Origin: Cladopsammia gracilis
Taxonomy: Eukaryota > Cnidaria > Anthozoa > Scleractinia > Dendrophylliidae
DNA: 64,000 nucleotides
NCBI GenBank assembly: GCA_022457155.1
Contig: JAJGOT010000288.1
Location: 553,001 to 617,000, forward strand
Direction of reading: 5' to 3'
The position numbers were made by a program, and so were the translations under genes. The first letter of the stretch is position 1. Every line of letters starts with the position of its first letter. Of the stretch, positions 54,505 through 64,000 are shown piece by piece. Under the pieces are notes generated by a model. The model was not told the origin of the DNA, ran no database searches, and worked only from the letters and a program-made list of their open reading frames with translations.

Positions 54505-55260
54505 AGTGCCCCTGTGATCAAATTTTGATTTTGATTTTTTTACATTTTCGTGTACAATTAGACCTTTTTACTCATCTTGCCAAATTTCAATTCATTACGA
54601 ACATTAGAAGTCATTTTATTTTAACATTTATTTCCGAGAATTTACGGCCGCCATTAATCAACCTTGTTCCAAGGCTTAGTTGCGAATGGGAGAAAGTGAC
54701 GTCAAAGACTCAAACATACCTCACGGGTTGAAATTATAATAACAATAAGTATTGAAAATCACGCGAAAAGCAACAAAACTTTGAACATGTTCTTTGTGCA
54801 ATTTTATATGCTGATTGTTATTATAATTTCAACCCGTGAGGTATGTTTGAGTCTTTGACGTCACTTTCTCCCATTCGCAACCAAGCCTTGGAACATGGTA
54901 TATACTTCATTGTAACACACCATATAGGATCCTAAAAACTCATTTTAAACTGGTTAGCTTTTATTTACTGTTATGGATAGTGATATCCATAACAGTAAAT
55001 AAAAGCTAACCATTTTAAAATGAGTTTTTAGCCCTAAGTAAGTGCCGGATTCTTTGACGTGCATAAATTAAAACTACCATAAAGTATATACCTGGAACAT
55101 GGTTGATTAATGGCGGCCGTAAATTCTCGGAAATAAATGTTAAAATAAAATGACTTCTGATGTTCGTAATGGATTGAAATTTGGCAAGATGAGTAAGAAA
55201 GTCTAATGGCACACGAAAATGTAAAAAAATGAAAATCAAAAATTTGATCACAGGGGCACT
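54505..55260. mobile_element. TTAA-specific element with long inverted repeats
   Basis: TTAA (54501-54504) AGTGCCCCTGTGATCAAATT ... AATTTGATCACAGGGGCACT TTAA (55261-55264). Arms exceed 200 bp; the right arm is split by the nested element 54897-55092. The single TTAA at 46058 in the related segment is the empty site. TTAA duplication is characteristic of piggyBac-type transposition, though the termini are not typical. Confidence 0.9.
54897..55092. mobile_element. Nested 196-bp MITE with 8-bp duplication
   Basis: GGTATATACTT ... AAGTATATACC, duplication TGGAACAT (54889-54896; 55093-55100). A strong internal hairpin: GGTTAGCTTTTATTTACTGT / ACAGTAAATAAAAGCTAACC. Confidence 0.9.
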
Positions 55261-55264
55261 TTAA

Positions 55265-55345
55265 AACACACAACATGTCGAGGTGTTTAGCTGGGAGGTT
55301 AGTCAGTGTGGATATTACGGCATAACGCCAGAACAGCAATAAAAA
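55265..55345 (+). repeat. Segment matching 45990-46057 in reverse
   Basis: ACACAACATGTCGAGGTGTTTAGCTGGGAGGTTAGT is the inverse of sequence 3' of paralogue 1, so units 1 and 2 differ by an inversion of this piece relative to the gene. Confidence 0.75.
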
Positions 55346-55505
55346 AATAATATAAGGAAAAAATAGAAGATGAGAATATTGAAAACGTTATTAACACAGA
55401 ATGGAGGTAAAAACTATAAAAATTGATAAACCTTTGCTAGCAAATAATCGTGTTACAGAAAGAACTTCGCTTATGCCATACTTTTCAATCAAACGGCCTT
55501 TTAAG

Positions 55506-55760
55506 CTTGGTTCCCACTAGCGGCGTACGTGACGTAAGCGGAATCGTAAGCGGAATCGGAATCGTAAGAACCTTACGATCTAGTGGAAATCAAAACGACG
55601 AAAGCGGATAGGAAGCGACGGAAGCAGAAGCGGAATCGGAAGAAAAAGGAAACCTTCTGATCCTTCCGATTCCGATTCCGTCGAGCTTCCGATTCCGATT
55701 GCGACTACGCTTCCGATTCCGACTCCGCTTCCGATTACGTCGCTAGTGGGAACGAGCCCT
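55506..55760. mobile_element. MITE with CCCACTAGCG ends and GGAATCG repeats
   Basis: GGTTCCCACTAGCGGCGTAC / GTCGCTAGTGGGAACGAGCC; the interior is repeated GCGGAATCGGAA words in both orientations. Confidence 0.85.
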
Positions 55761-55794
55761 AAATGGCTTCGCTCGGTTTACTGAAAAAGTCCCT

Positions 55795-56110
55795 GGGGGG
55801 AGGGGTACTCAACAAAGTTTTGTACGGGGATGCTCCGCCGCGAGGTCCAAACCCTTCACACTTTCATATATGTAGTTAACTTACATCCCTTATACATGTT
55901 GTAGTGACAAAGGAAAAACGACAAGAAGCGTTTTTAATTTGGCTAACATTTGAGCAAGGTGTACTCACTTTTACTTCAGTATAAACATTAAAATACTTCA
56001 ATAGACGAATTAGCCGTTCCGTGCGACCCAAATGGCAGTTTTCCTTATCTTTTTCTATACTTCAACTCATGAAATCCCTACCCTTTTATATACATCCAGC
56101 TTAAAAACGG
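55795..56110. repeat. Fragment of the GGGGTACTCAACAAAG repeat family
   Basis: GGGGTACTCAACAAAGTTTTGTACGGGGATGC matches the right end of 62115-62497 in reverse. A second piece with GTACCCCCCGTCATTTTG lies at about 57410-57690. Confidence 0.6.
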
Positions 56111-56159
56111 TACCCCTAAGAAAAGTGTCGACTGTATGATGTAAATGTTTCATGTTCAG

Positions 56160-56365
56160 AATTTTTTTTTAAGTTCTAGTTCTACCTCAGAAACTAAGGG
56201 TTATCGATGTTTGATGGCCAGATTATGGTTTCATTTGCATTGTGTGTTTTAATATGAAAACAATAAGACAAATGTAGTTTTCTTTCAATCAAACTGACGT
56301 TATTATATGGGTAAACTTTATAAATTTTCAACGCTTAGAATTAGCTAAATTGTCAACTTTGTAAT
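56160..56365. repeat. Segment shared with 60080-60250
   Basis: TATATGGGTA...TTTACAAATTTTCAACGC-like and TTAGAATTAGCTAAATTGTC occur in both, suggesting a fourth, decayed unit begins near 60.1 kb. Confidence 0.65.
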
Positions 56366-57170
56366 AACCTGCAGCGTGAAAACTCGACGCACGCGACCGG
56401 CAATTATCGTGCACACTCGCGTGTTTTCCTCGAGCGATCATCGCTAAGATATAAAACTACTAGTATTGTAGTAGGAAATGAACACTTGATATTCAAGTGC
56501 ACGTAAAACTATCAGTTATTAAACTCTGAAGTACTTTTTTTTCTCATAATAATGGTTCTTGACTGAGAAGTTCGGAAAACAAGACAGATGTTTTAAAATG
56601 TAAAAGTTATAAAACCTACTTTTCGGATGGAATTTCCATTGACTCGAATGTCAGCTTTATTTAATTATGACAAGACAAGGCGGACAGGTAGGCTGAATAT
56701 TTTCCCCTCGGTTAGTTTACGAGCGGACAAACCAAATCCTATGTTATCATACTTGGTCAGTCATAACAAATCCAATCAAAGACTTCTATGAGCACTGATG
56801 AGCCAACTCGTGTGTACAAAACGCTCTAAATAACAGATTCTGCACATTTTTCGGATTTTCCCCTCTCAGGTGTGTGAATATTCCTTTTAAATCGAACTGT
56901 TCTTCATGCACAAAGAGGTGTGGTGGGGTGGCACCAGCGCCCTGGGTGGAACAGAAAAAGAAGACACTGAACAAGTAAAATAAACCAGGCCCCAGTTGTT
57001 CAAAAGGTGGATAGCGCTATCCACCGGATAAATCACTATCCAGTGGTTAACACAAAGGATTTTGTTAATACCTATCCACTGGATAGCGATTTATCCGATG
57101 CATAGCGCTATCCACCTTTTGAACAACTGGGTCCAGTACGCAAACTCCTAGCGGTTAATTTCACTCACTG
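56365..57170. repeat. Duplicated unit 3, distal (3') part
   Basis: Collinear with 42062-43130 in unit 1. Provides empty sites for the two unit 1 MITEs. Confidence 0.85.
56988..57134. mobile_element. Hairpin MITE with GGCCCCAGTTGTTCAAAAG ends
   Basis: GTGGATAGCGCTATCCACC arms. Unit 1 (about 43095) shows the empty site AATAACCCAGTGCGCAAACT; CCA borders both sides here, so the duplication is 3 bp. Confidence 0.88.
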
Positions 57171-57767
57171 AACGACAAATAACTCAAATGAGAAACGTGG
57201 TTCAACACTAAATAAGGACCATAAAACTAACAAGCACAGGGTCATTATATATTCCACCGACTCTAATATGTTATTCACTACGAATTGCAAAAGAAAAAAA
57301 TTACGATTCACAGCATTAAAATCTCACAAATACAAGCAGCATTTTATTCTGATACAACTGATACAAAAGTTTGACTTATGTTAGAAGTTTATAGTTATCC
57401 AGTACGATGTCTAAAAAATTTGGAAAAACACCCTAAAAGGTACCAGAATTTCGTTTGATAGGCGTGGCTCGAACATATTTTTACTCCTAAGAGGTGCCAA
57501 TTTTATACAACACAAGACATATTCCATCATATTTTTTCAGCTCAATACCCTAAAAGGTACCGCGATAATTCTAACCATGGACATTTTAGATTTCAGCACC
57601 CTAAGCGGTACTAATCTACAAATTTTGACCCCTAAAAGGTACGACGAGTACCCCCCGTCATTTTGATATCGGAGTCCCCCCCCGGGAGTTTAGTGTTCTC
57701 TCTGCTATGAGCCCTGGCCATAAGCTGTATACATGTATCTCCTCGGTTGAATTTGCCAACTGACTGA
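57170..57767. other. Unit 3, 3' flank of the membrane gene
   Basis: Contains CTAAAAGGTACC-like repeated words (57433-57640) belonging to the GGGGTACTC repeat family, then GCTCTGCTATGAGCCCTGGCC-like sequence shared by all units just before the gene. Confidence 0.5.
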
Positions 57768-58721
57768 TCAATAGTCAGGATTCAACGGCGGCGGCGGCGG
57801 TGCAGAAGGAGATACAGACACGCTGTAAACAGGAATAACTTCAGTTATCGGTCCTGGCGCTGGCTGAGGTGCGACGGTATTCTGCCGCCGCAAAGGAGGT
57901 GAAGGTGTGGAAGCGGCCTCGCTGTCCTCGCTGGCTTCGTAAGAGTCACAATCACAACCACAACACAACTTGAATATTTGTCGTATGTTGATAAAGAATA
58001 AAAAGATATTCTTGTTGATGAACAGTAGAGAAGCAGTTATTCCATAGCCTAAACTCAATCCCAAGCGAAGCCCTAGAAATGTCGCTTCAAAAACCGCTTG
58101 GATGACATATGGAATTTTCCAACACAGTTCATCGGTACTGTCTTCGTCGAAAGAGTCGCCCCAATCGACCACAACCACAACTGGCAACCACAAGTAGCTT
58201 ATACATGCAAAAGCAATTAGTGTATTCTTGAAATTTCTCGATATTCCATGGCTGCATTCGTTTTCGTCTAAGATAACTCCAAGCAGTTCAATTCCGTCGT
58301 ACAAATTAATCATAGCCTTCAATAAACACACATTGACTTGCCTGAAGTTGATGCCTTTTGATGCTATTGCTGTGTGAAATACAATCATCAACAATATCGG
58401 TGTGATGTACAGGGTCATCCTTAAAATGCTTGGATTCCAGAATCCTTTGCTTTCTATTTTATCACCACTGCGGCCAAAAACAATTCCGATCAAAGGTACT
58501 AAGCCGAGCCATACGTACAGTGTCCCGAATAGGAATGCGTAGCCGAGATCTCTTTGATTACTGTTCATCCACCACCAAAATCCAAGCGCAGCAGGAAGAA
58601 AGAGGATGCAGACTGCATACCGATTGTTTGCATCGTCGTATGTCGCTGGATAAGAAGCCAAGAAAATGCACTGCACGGTCATCAAAGCAAAGAATAAGAA
58701 TCGACCAAAGATATTCCACAT
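57768..58721 (-). CDS. Multi-pass membrane protein, paralogue 3 (TMEM121-like?)
   Basis: Intronless; 317 residues from the ATG at 58721 (MWNIFGRFLFF), the start shared with paralogue 2. The frame is open upstream to 58787. Hydrophobic segments lie near 7-23, 35-52, 61-83, 102-121, 168-186 and 203-240; CCGCDCDS at 253-260; then an acidic/serine stretch (EASEDSEAAS) and a proline-rich tail ending PPLNPDY. Conserved charged loops: GRSGDKIESKGFWNPS between segments 3 and 4, and LDENECSHGISRNFKN before segment 5. Likely an integral membrane protein with a cytoplasmic tail; no enzymatic motif is visible. It is closer to paralogue 2 than to 1 in the N-terminal half. TMEM121-type similarity is tentative. 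Confidence 0.87.
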   Translation of the reverse strand: MWNIFGRFLFFALMTVQCIFLASYPATYDDANNRYAVCILFLPAALGFWWWMNSNQRDLGYAFLFGTLYVWLGLVPLIGIVFGRSGDKIESKGFWNPSILRMTLYITPILLMIVFHTAIASKGINFRQVNVCLLKAMINLYDGIELLGVILDENECSHGISRNFKNTLIAFACISYLWLPVVVVVDWGDSFDEDSTDELCWKIPYVIQAVFEATFLGLRLGLSLGYGITASLLFINKNIFLFFINIRQIFKLCCGCDCDSYEASEDSEAASTPSPPLRRQNTVAPQPAPGPITEVIPVYSVSVSPSAPPPPPLNPDY

Positions 58722-58849
58722 TTTAGCCCAGATAATTAATGTGTGCGTTTGATAATAAATGAACCATGCAGAAGTGCTGAGTCTCAAGGAGGTAACTCAC
58801 TCAAGATGTAGTGTGAAGTTATTTATGGCCTTTCAAGAAAATTCTCTGA

Positions 58850-59070
58850 TTGACTCTTTTTTGAAGTTGCCTCCGTCGATAAATTCCTAAACAGTGGCCT
58901 TGAAATAAACGCTCAAGTGCTCAGTTGGCTTTCCTGAGATGCTTTTCATTTCTAATTATCAGTTGAAAAAAACAAAAATTTTTTTACTATTTTATTTTAA
59001 TCTTGAACTATGAACTACAGATCAGACTGATGACATTTAAATACTTCAACATCCGCGATTAACTGGAACT
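58850..59070 (-). promoter_or_regulatory. Conserved 5' flank of unit 3
   Basis: AAACAGTGGCCTTGAAATAA...CTCAAGTGCTCAGTT matches 47510-47550, and 59008-59070 is the block shared by all three units. No TATA box is obvious. Confidence 0.35.
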
Positions 59071-59439
59071 CGACATATTTTAGCTAAGTGAGAACATCCT
59101 GACTCCCTGCTCTATAATCTCTTGATAAAACTAAATCGTGAACAACACGCAAATTCAGCAAATGATTGGTTAACTTATGAAAGTAAGAAAATCAACAAAA
59201 AGAATCAAGTTCTATTTAACATTCAATTTTCTTAGAAAAAAAAATCAAATAATAAAACCAATATTAATTTGTCTTTTATTGGACGACTCGCTTGAAATAA
59301 TTGTTTCGCTGTGTCTGCCGAACAAGGAATGGTTCGGTGAAAAGAAAATACGGTCCTGACTTATATTTCTTGTTTGCCGTCAGTTTTACGAGCATGTAAG
59401 TCATGCATTCCAACTGAAATTAAAATGTTTGAAATTTTT

Positions 59440-59880
59440 AATTAGGAGATGTCTCCATTCAATAGGCCATTTCCGAGTTGCCTTTAGTCTCTCTATCAAA
59501 GCGAGGCTAGGTGCGAAACTTTTCATATGAAAATAAGTTTTATTTGCATGTGAATGAAAACTCATTTTCATATGAAAGGTTTCGCACCTAGCCTCGCTTT
59601 GATAGAGACTAAAGGCAACTCGGAAATGGCCTATTGAGTGTCGCAAGATGAAAACAAAAGTCAATTGCCTGGCCAATCACAACAGACGCGGACAATACAT
59701 GTTTTTTTTCTGCATTTGATTGGTTGAGAATGTGGCGCGAAATATTTTAGCCAATCACAAAATTACTTTCGATACTCATATGAAAACCGCTTATATCCAT
59801 CCAATCACAACAGACGCTAAAAAGAACGCATTGAACCAATCATAACTCGAAGCAAATACATAAAACCGGCGCTCAATCTA
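59440..59880 (+). mobile_element. CCAAT-rich MITE pieces, one with a nested hairpin
   Basis: ATTGAGTGTCGCAAGATG...GCCAATCACAACAGACG...TTTCGATACTCATATGAAAACCGC is one copy (to 59790); 59796-59880 is a second partial copy. The left terminal repeat is interrupted by the next feature. Confidence 0.75.
59463..59633. mobile_element. Nested hairpin MITE, TAGGCC ends
   Basis: TAGGCCATTTCCGAGTTGCC / GGCAACTCGGAAATGGCCTA; the arms run about 75 bp into CTAGGTGCGAAACCTTTCATA. It sits in a TTCAATTGAG-type target, with TA at each end. Confidence 0.9.
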
Positions 59881-61396
59881 AATATCAAAAACTGTACTGA
59901 TTACTACCACAAATCGCTTCAAATCAGCCCAAGAAACCCACAAATAGCAATAAATACAACACAGGCACATCATTTTTTTCTGTCTTTCTGGCAAATAAAA
60001 AGCAATTTATGCACTTTCATGCAACTGAGCCCCGTTAACACGGACGTTGGGACAACGGTAACCCTCATTAATGGGATGTGAATAACAATACCGCATCTAC
60101 CCATACTAAAAGTAACACTATAAAATAAAAATCTGACAAATGTAGTTTTCTTTCAAACTGATAATGTAATTATATGGGTAGATGTTTGACGGAAAATTTA
60201 CAAATTTTCAACGCTTAGAATTAGCTAAATTGTCAACTTTGTAATAAACTGCCATCAGGCCCTCTGCAAGAATAATAATAAAAAGAAAAAAACCAGCTGA
60301 TCACTAACTTTGCTTGGGATAAATGTTTCAGCTTGAGTGGAGAAAACTGTTGTCTGTATTAACGTGGGTTAATTAGTATCAACTATATAAATTGGAAACT
60401 GTTATGAACCTACACTTCTGGATTCATCCAATCTGCCTTCTAATTCATCCCCAGTATATCGAGTTTCATATGAAGGCATCATAAAGATTTAGCCCCTCCC
60501 ATGCCCCCACTATAAGTCCATTTTAAGGTGAGACTTACTTGTGTACAAGAAAACTAGATCTTTTATTTGTAGGATAATAATAATATAATAATAACTTTTT
60601 AAAAAGGGTAATGAAAACACTTTACAGCCGTTGACTGATAAACTAGTGGCCCTCAATATTTATTACAGCAATTTACAATCATGATAAACTAAAAATTAAA
60701 ATACAGCTAAAACTAAATACTAAAACTAGCAAAAATACTAGCAGTAAAACTATACTACAAAGTAAAAGGTTAATTAAAAAAAGGAAACTGTACATCGCTT
60801 AAAAATATATAGGGATTGGAAGCTAAAAACTAGGATATATAAAAATGGTCGAGGACTATGTACTGATTTTTTAAAAAAATTAAAATACTCCTTCCAAAGG
60901 CTTTACTCTTTCTCATATGAAGTGGCAAAGTGTTCTACAATTTTGTAGCAGGTTCTTCCTTCCTTAAGGCTTATATAAGGTCTGAAGTCAAGGCATTATG
61001 GAAGACTTCACACTGATCCGTTATTTTAAATAAACCCTGAACTATAATATGTACAATGTGCGCACTTTTGGCTTGACAATGATAATTTTAGTTGTTTAGC
61101 TTCATTGTTGCTGACCAAAGGGAACAAAGTCTCTGGGACCAATACTGGTATTATGTACAACAATAATTCTAAACTTTACAAGTGGTTCTTCAAAGAAATG
61201 CCTGTTGTTGGCAGCCCTTAAATAAAATGTGCTTACAAATGAAGTTAAAAACTTAAAGTAGATTTAGATTTACAATTTACATATGTTATGGGGGACTGGG
61301 TTGCAGAAGTTTAATTTAATGAATAATTTACAATGCAAAATTATAATGCAAAAACTAATATACAGTGAAACTCTGTTAGGCCGTTAATATTTATTG
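59881..61396. other. Intergenic, nothing assigned
   Basis: Apart from the unit-like segment at 60080-60250, I see only AT-rich sequence without exons. Confidence 0.45.
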
Positions 61397-61714
61397 TTAG
61401 AGTGATTTTACTTCAACTTTGAAATAGATAGTAGGATTTTACGCCGTAGTACTTAGTTTCAGTTTCTACTTATCCTCGAATATTAGGAGCGATTACAGTT
61501 AACACGTGAAATAGTTAGTAGAATAGTATGCACTATTAGACAATAATTCCATTGTTTTCTTTTGTTCAATTTGGACTATCACACACTAATTTTAGATTGT
61601 GTTTCACAGGTTAACTGTCCATCAAGGTCTAGCGCTAGTGTAATAGATAGTGATAGATAGTGTTACACACTAACTAATAGTTTCTGTTTCACAGTTGAAG
61701 TAAAATCACTCTAA
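61397..61714. mobile_element. MITE with TTAGAGTGATTTTACTTC ends
   Basis: TTAGAGTGATTTTACTTCAAC / GTTGAAGTAAAATCACTCTAA, about 22 bp perfect. Subterminal TAGT/ACTA-rich words (GATAGTGATAGATAGTG). Confidence 0.85.
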
Positions 61715-61741
61715 ATGCCATCAGCTTGTATAAAAAAAATT

Positions 61742-61985
61742 GTGGAGGTGGGTTAGTCTACAGGTTAGTGCATTGGACTTTCAAACTGAAAGCCGGTAGT
61801 TCAAGCCTGCTCTCTGCCATTGTCTCTCTCTACCTAGGTATATAAATAGGTACCAGTGGCATAATGCTGAGAGGTAACCTTGTGATGGACTAGCATCCCA
61901 TCCAGGGGGGAGTAGTAATACTCTCAGTCACTTCATGCTACAGAAACTGGGTTAAGCTCTGGCAGTTGTCAGCTATTAGGCTTGT
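61742..61985 (+). repeat. tRNA-derived SINE, second copy
   Basis: Same family as 4378-4683: GGTTAGTGCATTGGACTTTC, a degraded B-box GTAGTTCAAGCC, GATGGACTAGCATCCCATCC and CTTCATGCTACAGAAACTGG. Confidence 0.78.
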
Positions 61986-62114
61986 GAAGACTTACCCCCC
62001 CTCCCCCCCGTAACTCTACAAAAAATGGCAAAAGCAAGGTAGCCAGCAAAGTCGTCGTCGTCGTCCTTATCAGTGCCACAGGATGCACAAGGCCATAAGA
62101 AACAGTAGCTGGTG

Positions 62115-62497
62115 CCGGGGGGAGGGGGGTACTCCCTATAATGGGCTATACGGGGATGCTCCGCCCGAAAGGGGTACCTTTGGCTGGAGGTATATGAAAG
62201 GGTCGTGATTTCACGAGTTGAAGTATATGAAAGGGTAGAGATTTCATGAAGAATAGGAAAGGGTACCGAAAACACACCGATGAGGCGTAAAAAAGGTAGG
62301 GAAAACTGCCATTTAAGTCTAATAAAAAGGGCCTTTCAAAATAAATCAAACAGACGCACGTGAAGGCTATATGAAAGGGGTACCATTTTCATTTAAAGGT
62401 ATATGAAAGGGGTACCATTTTCAATGAAAGGTATATGAAAGGGGTGGAGCATCCCCGTACAAAACTTTGTTGAGTACCATCCCCCCCCCCCCCCGGG
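62115..62497. mobile_element. 383-bp element of the GGGGTACTC family, 8-bp duplication
   Basis: AGCTGGTG borders it (62107-62114; 62498-62505). Ends CCGGGGGGAGGGGGGTACTC and GAGTACCATCC plus a C run and GGG. The interior repeats GTATATGAAAGGG(G)T five or more times. Confidence 0.82.
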
Positions 62498-62505
62498 AGC
62501 TGGTG

Positions 62506-62997
62506 ATTTTCGCTGGAGAGCCAGCTACTCTTTACAATGCTGAATACTCCTATCAAGGATAGCTAAATCTGAATGAAGTGTTTGCTTTTGTTAGTGATAG
62601 TGGTTGAGGTAATCCTTGAGGCATCTTGGGAGGGGTAGAAAGGGAATCTTGTCCGATGGAATTCGTGACAATTGCTGTCTGATGATAAGGCGGCAGGTTT
62701 GAAGCAGTTTTGGTGGAGTTTCTGAAAAAAAAAAGCATATAATTTGGTATTACAAACAACTTTCTTGGTGGCTTGAACCACTTTGCAACCCCCAAGAGAG
62801 AGGGGGGAGGGGCAGGGGGGAGGGGCACCCATATAGGAATGACAGAGGTGACTGTCAGGTCTTTTAGGGGTTAAAATTCATGGTTGGTACCACTTAGGAA
62901 GCTTGAATTGAAAACAACCATGGTCAGAGTTGTTCTGATACTTTTAGTGTACTATGCCAGTAAAATATGCCGACAAGAACAACTGCACAGAAAGAAC

Positions 62998-63000
<3 letters not shown>
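62506..63000. other. Intergenic, nothing assigned
   Basis: A purine-rich tract (62795-62825) but no exon or known repeat. Confidence 0.4.
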
Positions 63001-63043
<43 letters not shown>

Positions 63044-63045
63044 TA
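63001..63045. repeat. (AAT)n microsatellite
   Basis: About 14 units of TAA/AAT; a second tract lies at 63490-63535. Confidence 0.9.
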
Positions 63046-63077
63046 ATAATAAGTAATAGTAATTGGACTTAGCAGAG

Positions 63078-63174
63078 TACAATTCAGGGAGTAATCGGCG
63101 AGTAATTTCAAATTGATCGAGCGCATAGCGCAAGGACGATTTGAAATTATGAGCACGATTACCCCTGAATTGTA
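63078..63174. mobile_element. Hairpin MITE, TACAATTCAGGGAGTAATC ends
   Basis: TACAATTCAGGGAGTAATC / GATTACCCCTGAATTGTA with TTTCAAATTGATCG / CGATTTGAAA inside. Confidence 0.8.
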
Positions 63175-63344
63175 TGACACAAAGTTCAATTACTAATCAA
63201 TCACATCAATAACAAAATTTGAGATTAATAAGTCTATGTGGAGTTTCTTGCACTCAAAACGTCAAGGATATTTTGTCAGTATGAAAGCAGGAGGAAAACA
63301 GCGAAAAAAGGAATCCATTTAAGTGCACCTTATTGATGCGCGTG

Positions 63345-63420
63345 CAACGTGGGTGTCCAATTACAGCTGTCCAATTACAAAAAGTTGTAATTGGATAACT
63401 GTAATTGGACACCCACATGA
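63345..63420. repeat. Hairpin repeat
   Basis: GTGGGTGTCCAATTACAGCT / AACTGTAATTGGACACCCAC with an inner CCAATTACAA / TTGTAATTGG pair. Confidence 0.75.
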
Positions 63421-63535
63421 CCGTGCGCCTATTACATAAGAAATAGGTGCGCGGATAACCAATCACAATCAAGAATTTTGTTATTGATACGATAATAATA
63501 ATAATAATAATAATATGAAGATAATAATAATAATA

Positions 63536-64000
63536 AATATAAATATAACTCTTACAGGTAAAAATTGATATGAGCAACATCCACAATACAGGTTTCTGGT
63601 ACCTTTTAGGGGTTCCTTTCAATATATGGGAGGTCCCCCATCTCCCTGGGGTACCTCCCCTGGACTTCCTGCCTCCTTTGTCCAAGTTTCTCACTCATGT
63701 CTCCACCCAATTTTAATGATGTTGATTTCTAGCATAGACCTTGCCCAAATTTAGAGAATTCCCTCTTCCTCATCTTCTTTTTTAACTCATGAATAGGCAA
63801 AGCATTTAATGAGTTATGGCAGACGGGGACAAATATGCAAATTTTCACTCCTTCCATCACTCAGCTGTAACCTTATCTTGGTAATTCTTCTTGTGCATAT
63901 ATTTTGCCTGTTCCAAAGGCAATAGGTAATGATCTTGTTCCATGGGCAACAGTGTTTAAGGGATGGGAGGTGGGGAGTTGGAGACAGAGAGGGAGGGGGG
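63536..64000. other. 3' edge of window, nothing assigned
   Basis: No exon, domain or repeat family recognised; the last bases are purine-rich. Confidence 0.4.

Noticed and set aside
54429..54731. 100-codon frame also found inverted at 55034-55339
   Set aside because: Both are the two arms of the TTAA element, so the similarity reflects the inverted repeat and not a protein family.
63254..63694. 146-codon minus-strand frame
   Set aside because: Reads through (AAT)n tracts and a hairpin repeat; Ile/Tyr runs are simple-sequence artefacts.

Overview
This is eukaryotic, AT-rich, intron-rich DNA packed with short inverted-repeat transposons. There are no bacterial operons, ribosome binding sites, rRNA genes or CRISPR arrays. 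Spliced GT-AG exons, about one small non-autonomous element per kilobase, tRNA-headed SINEs and hammerhead-like Penelope-type remnants point to an invertebrate animal. I infer an anthozoan cnidarian (coral or sea anemone); that assignment rests on general familiarity with such genomes, not on a diagnostic marker.

Layout. (1) About 1-6480: no convincing protein gene, only layers of repeats: CCAAT-rich MITEs, a hammerhead-bearing fragment, a TIR element carrying a tRNA-like Pol III region, and a SINE. (2) About 6480-39429, plus strand: one large gene encoding a NET1/ARHGEF3-type Rho guanine-nucleotide exchange factor. Eighteen consecutive coding exons (18356-39429; 476 residues, all joining in frame) give a basic nuclear-localisation-like N-terminus, a DH domain and a PH domain, and end in a class I PDZ ligand. 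Two phase-compatible candidate first exons lie at 6486-6518 and 6792-6857. The introns hold most of the repeats, including a 106-bp satellite and two 17-bp minisatellites that appear to be the same repeat in opposite orientations. (3) About 39430-43130: 3' flank and repeats. (4) 43140-43451: an ETS-type promoter motif followed by two short exons that join in frame, the possible start of an unidentified gene. (5) About 42060-59400: an array of three duplicated units, each carrying a minus-strand, intronless gene for a multi-pass membrane protein with a proline-rich tail (46308-47342, 51047-53709, 57768-58721). The first and third are intact; the second is split by a 1,722-bp transposon with an 8-bp target duplication. 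The family faintly resembles TMEM121 in layout, but I cannot name it with certainty. (6) 59400-64000: repeats only.

The most informative part is the duplicated array. Because sister units keep empty sites, several otherwise anonymous elements can be defined to the base: one with TTAA duplication, one with 8 bp, one with 3 bp, and a 383-bp hammerhead-bearing element with a 12-bp duplication. The Rho GEF and the membrane proteins show no evident functional link.
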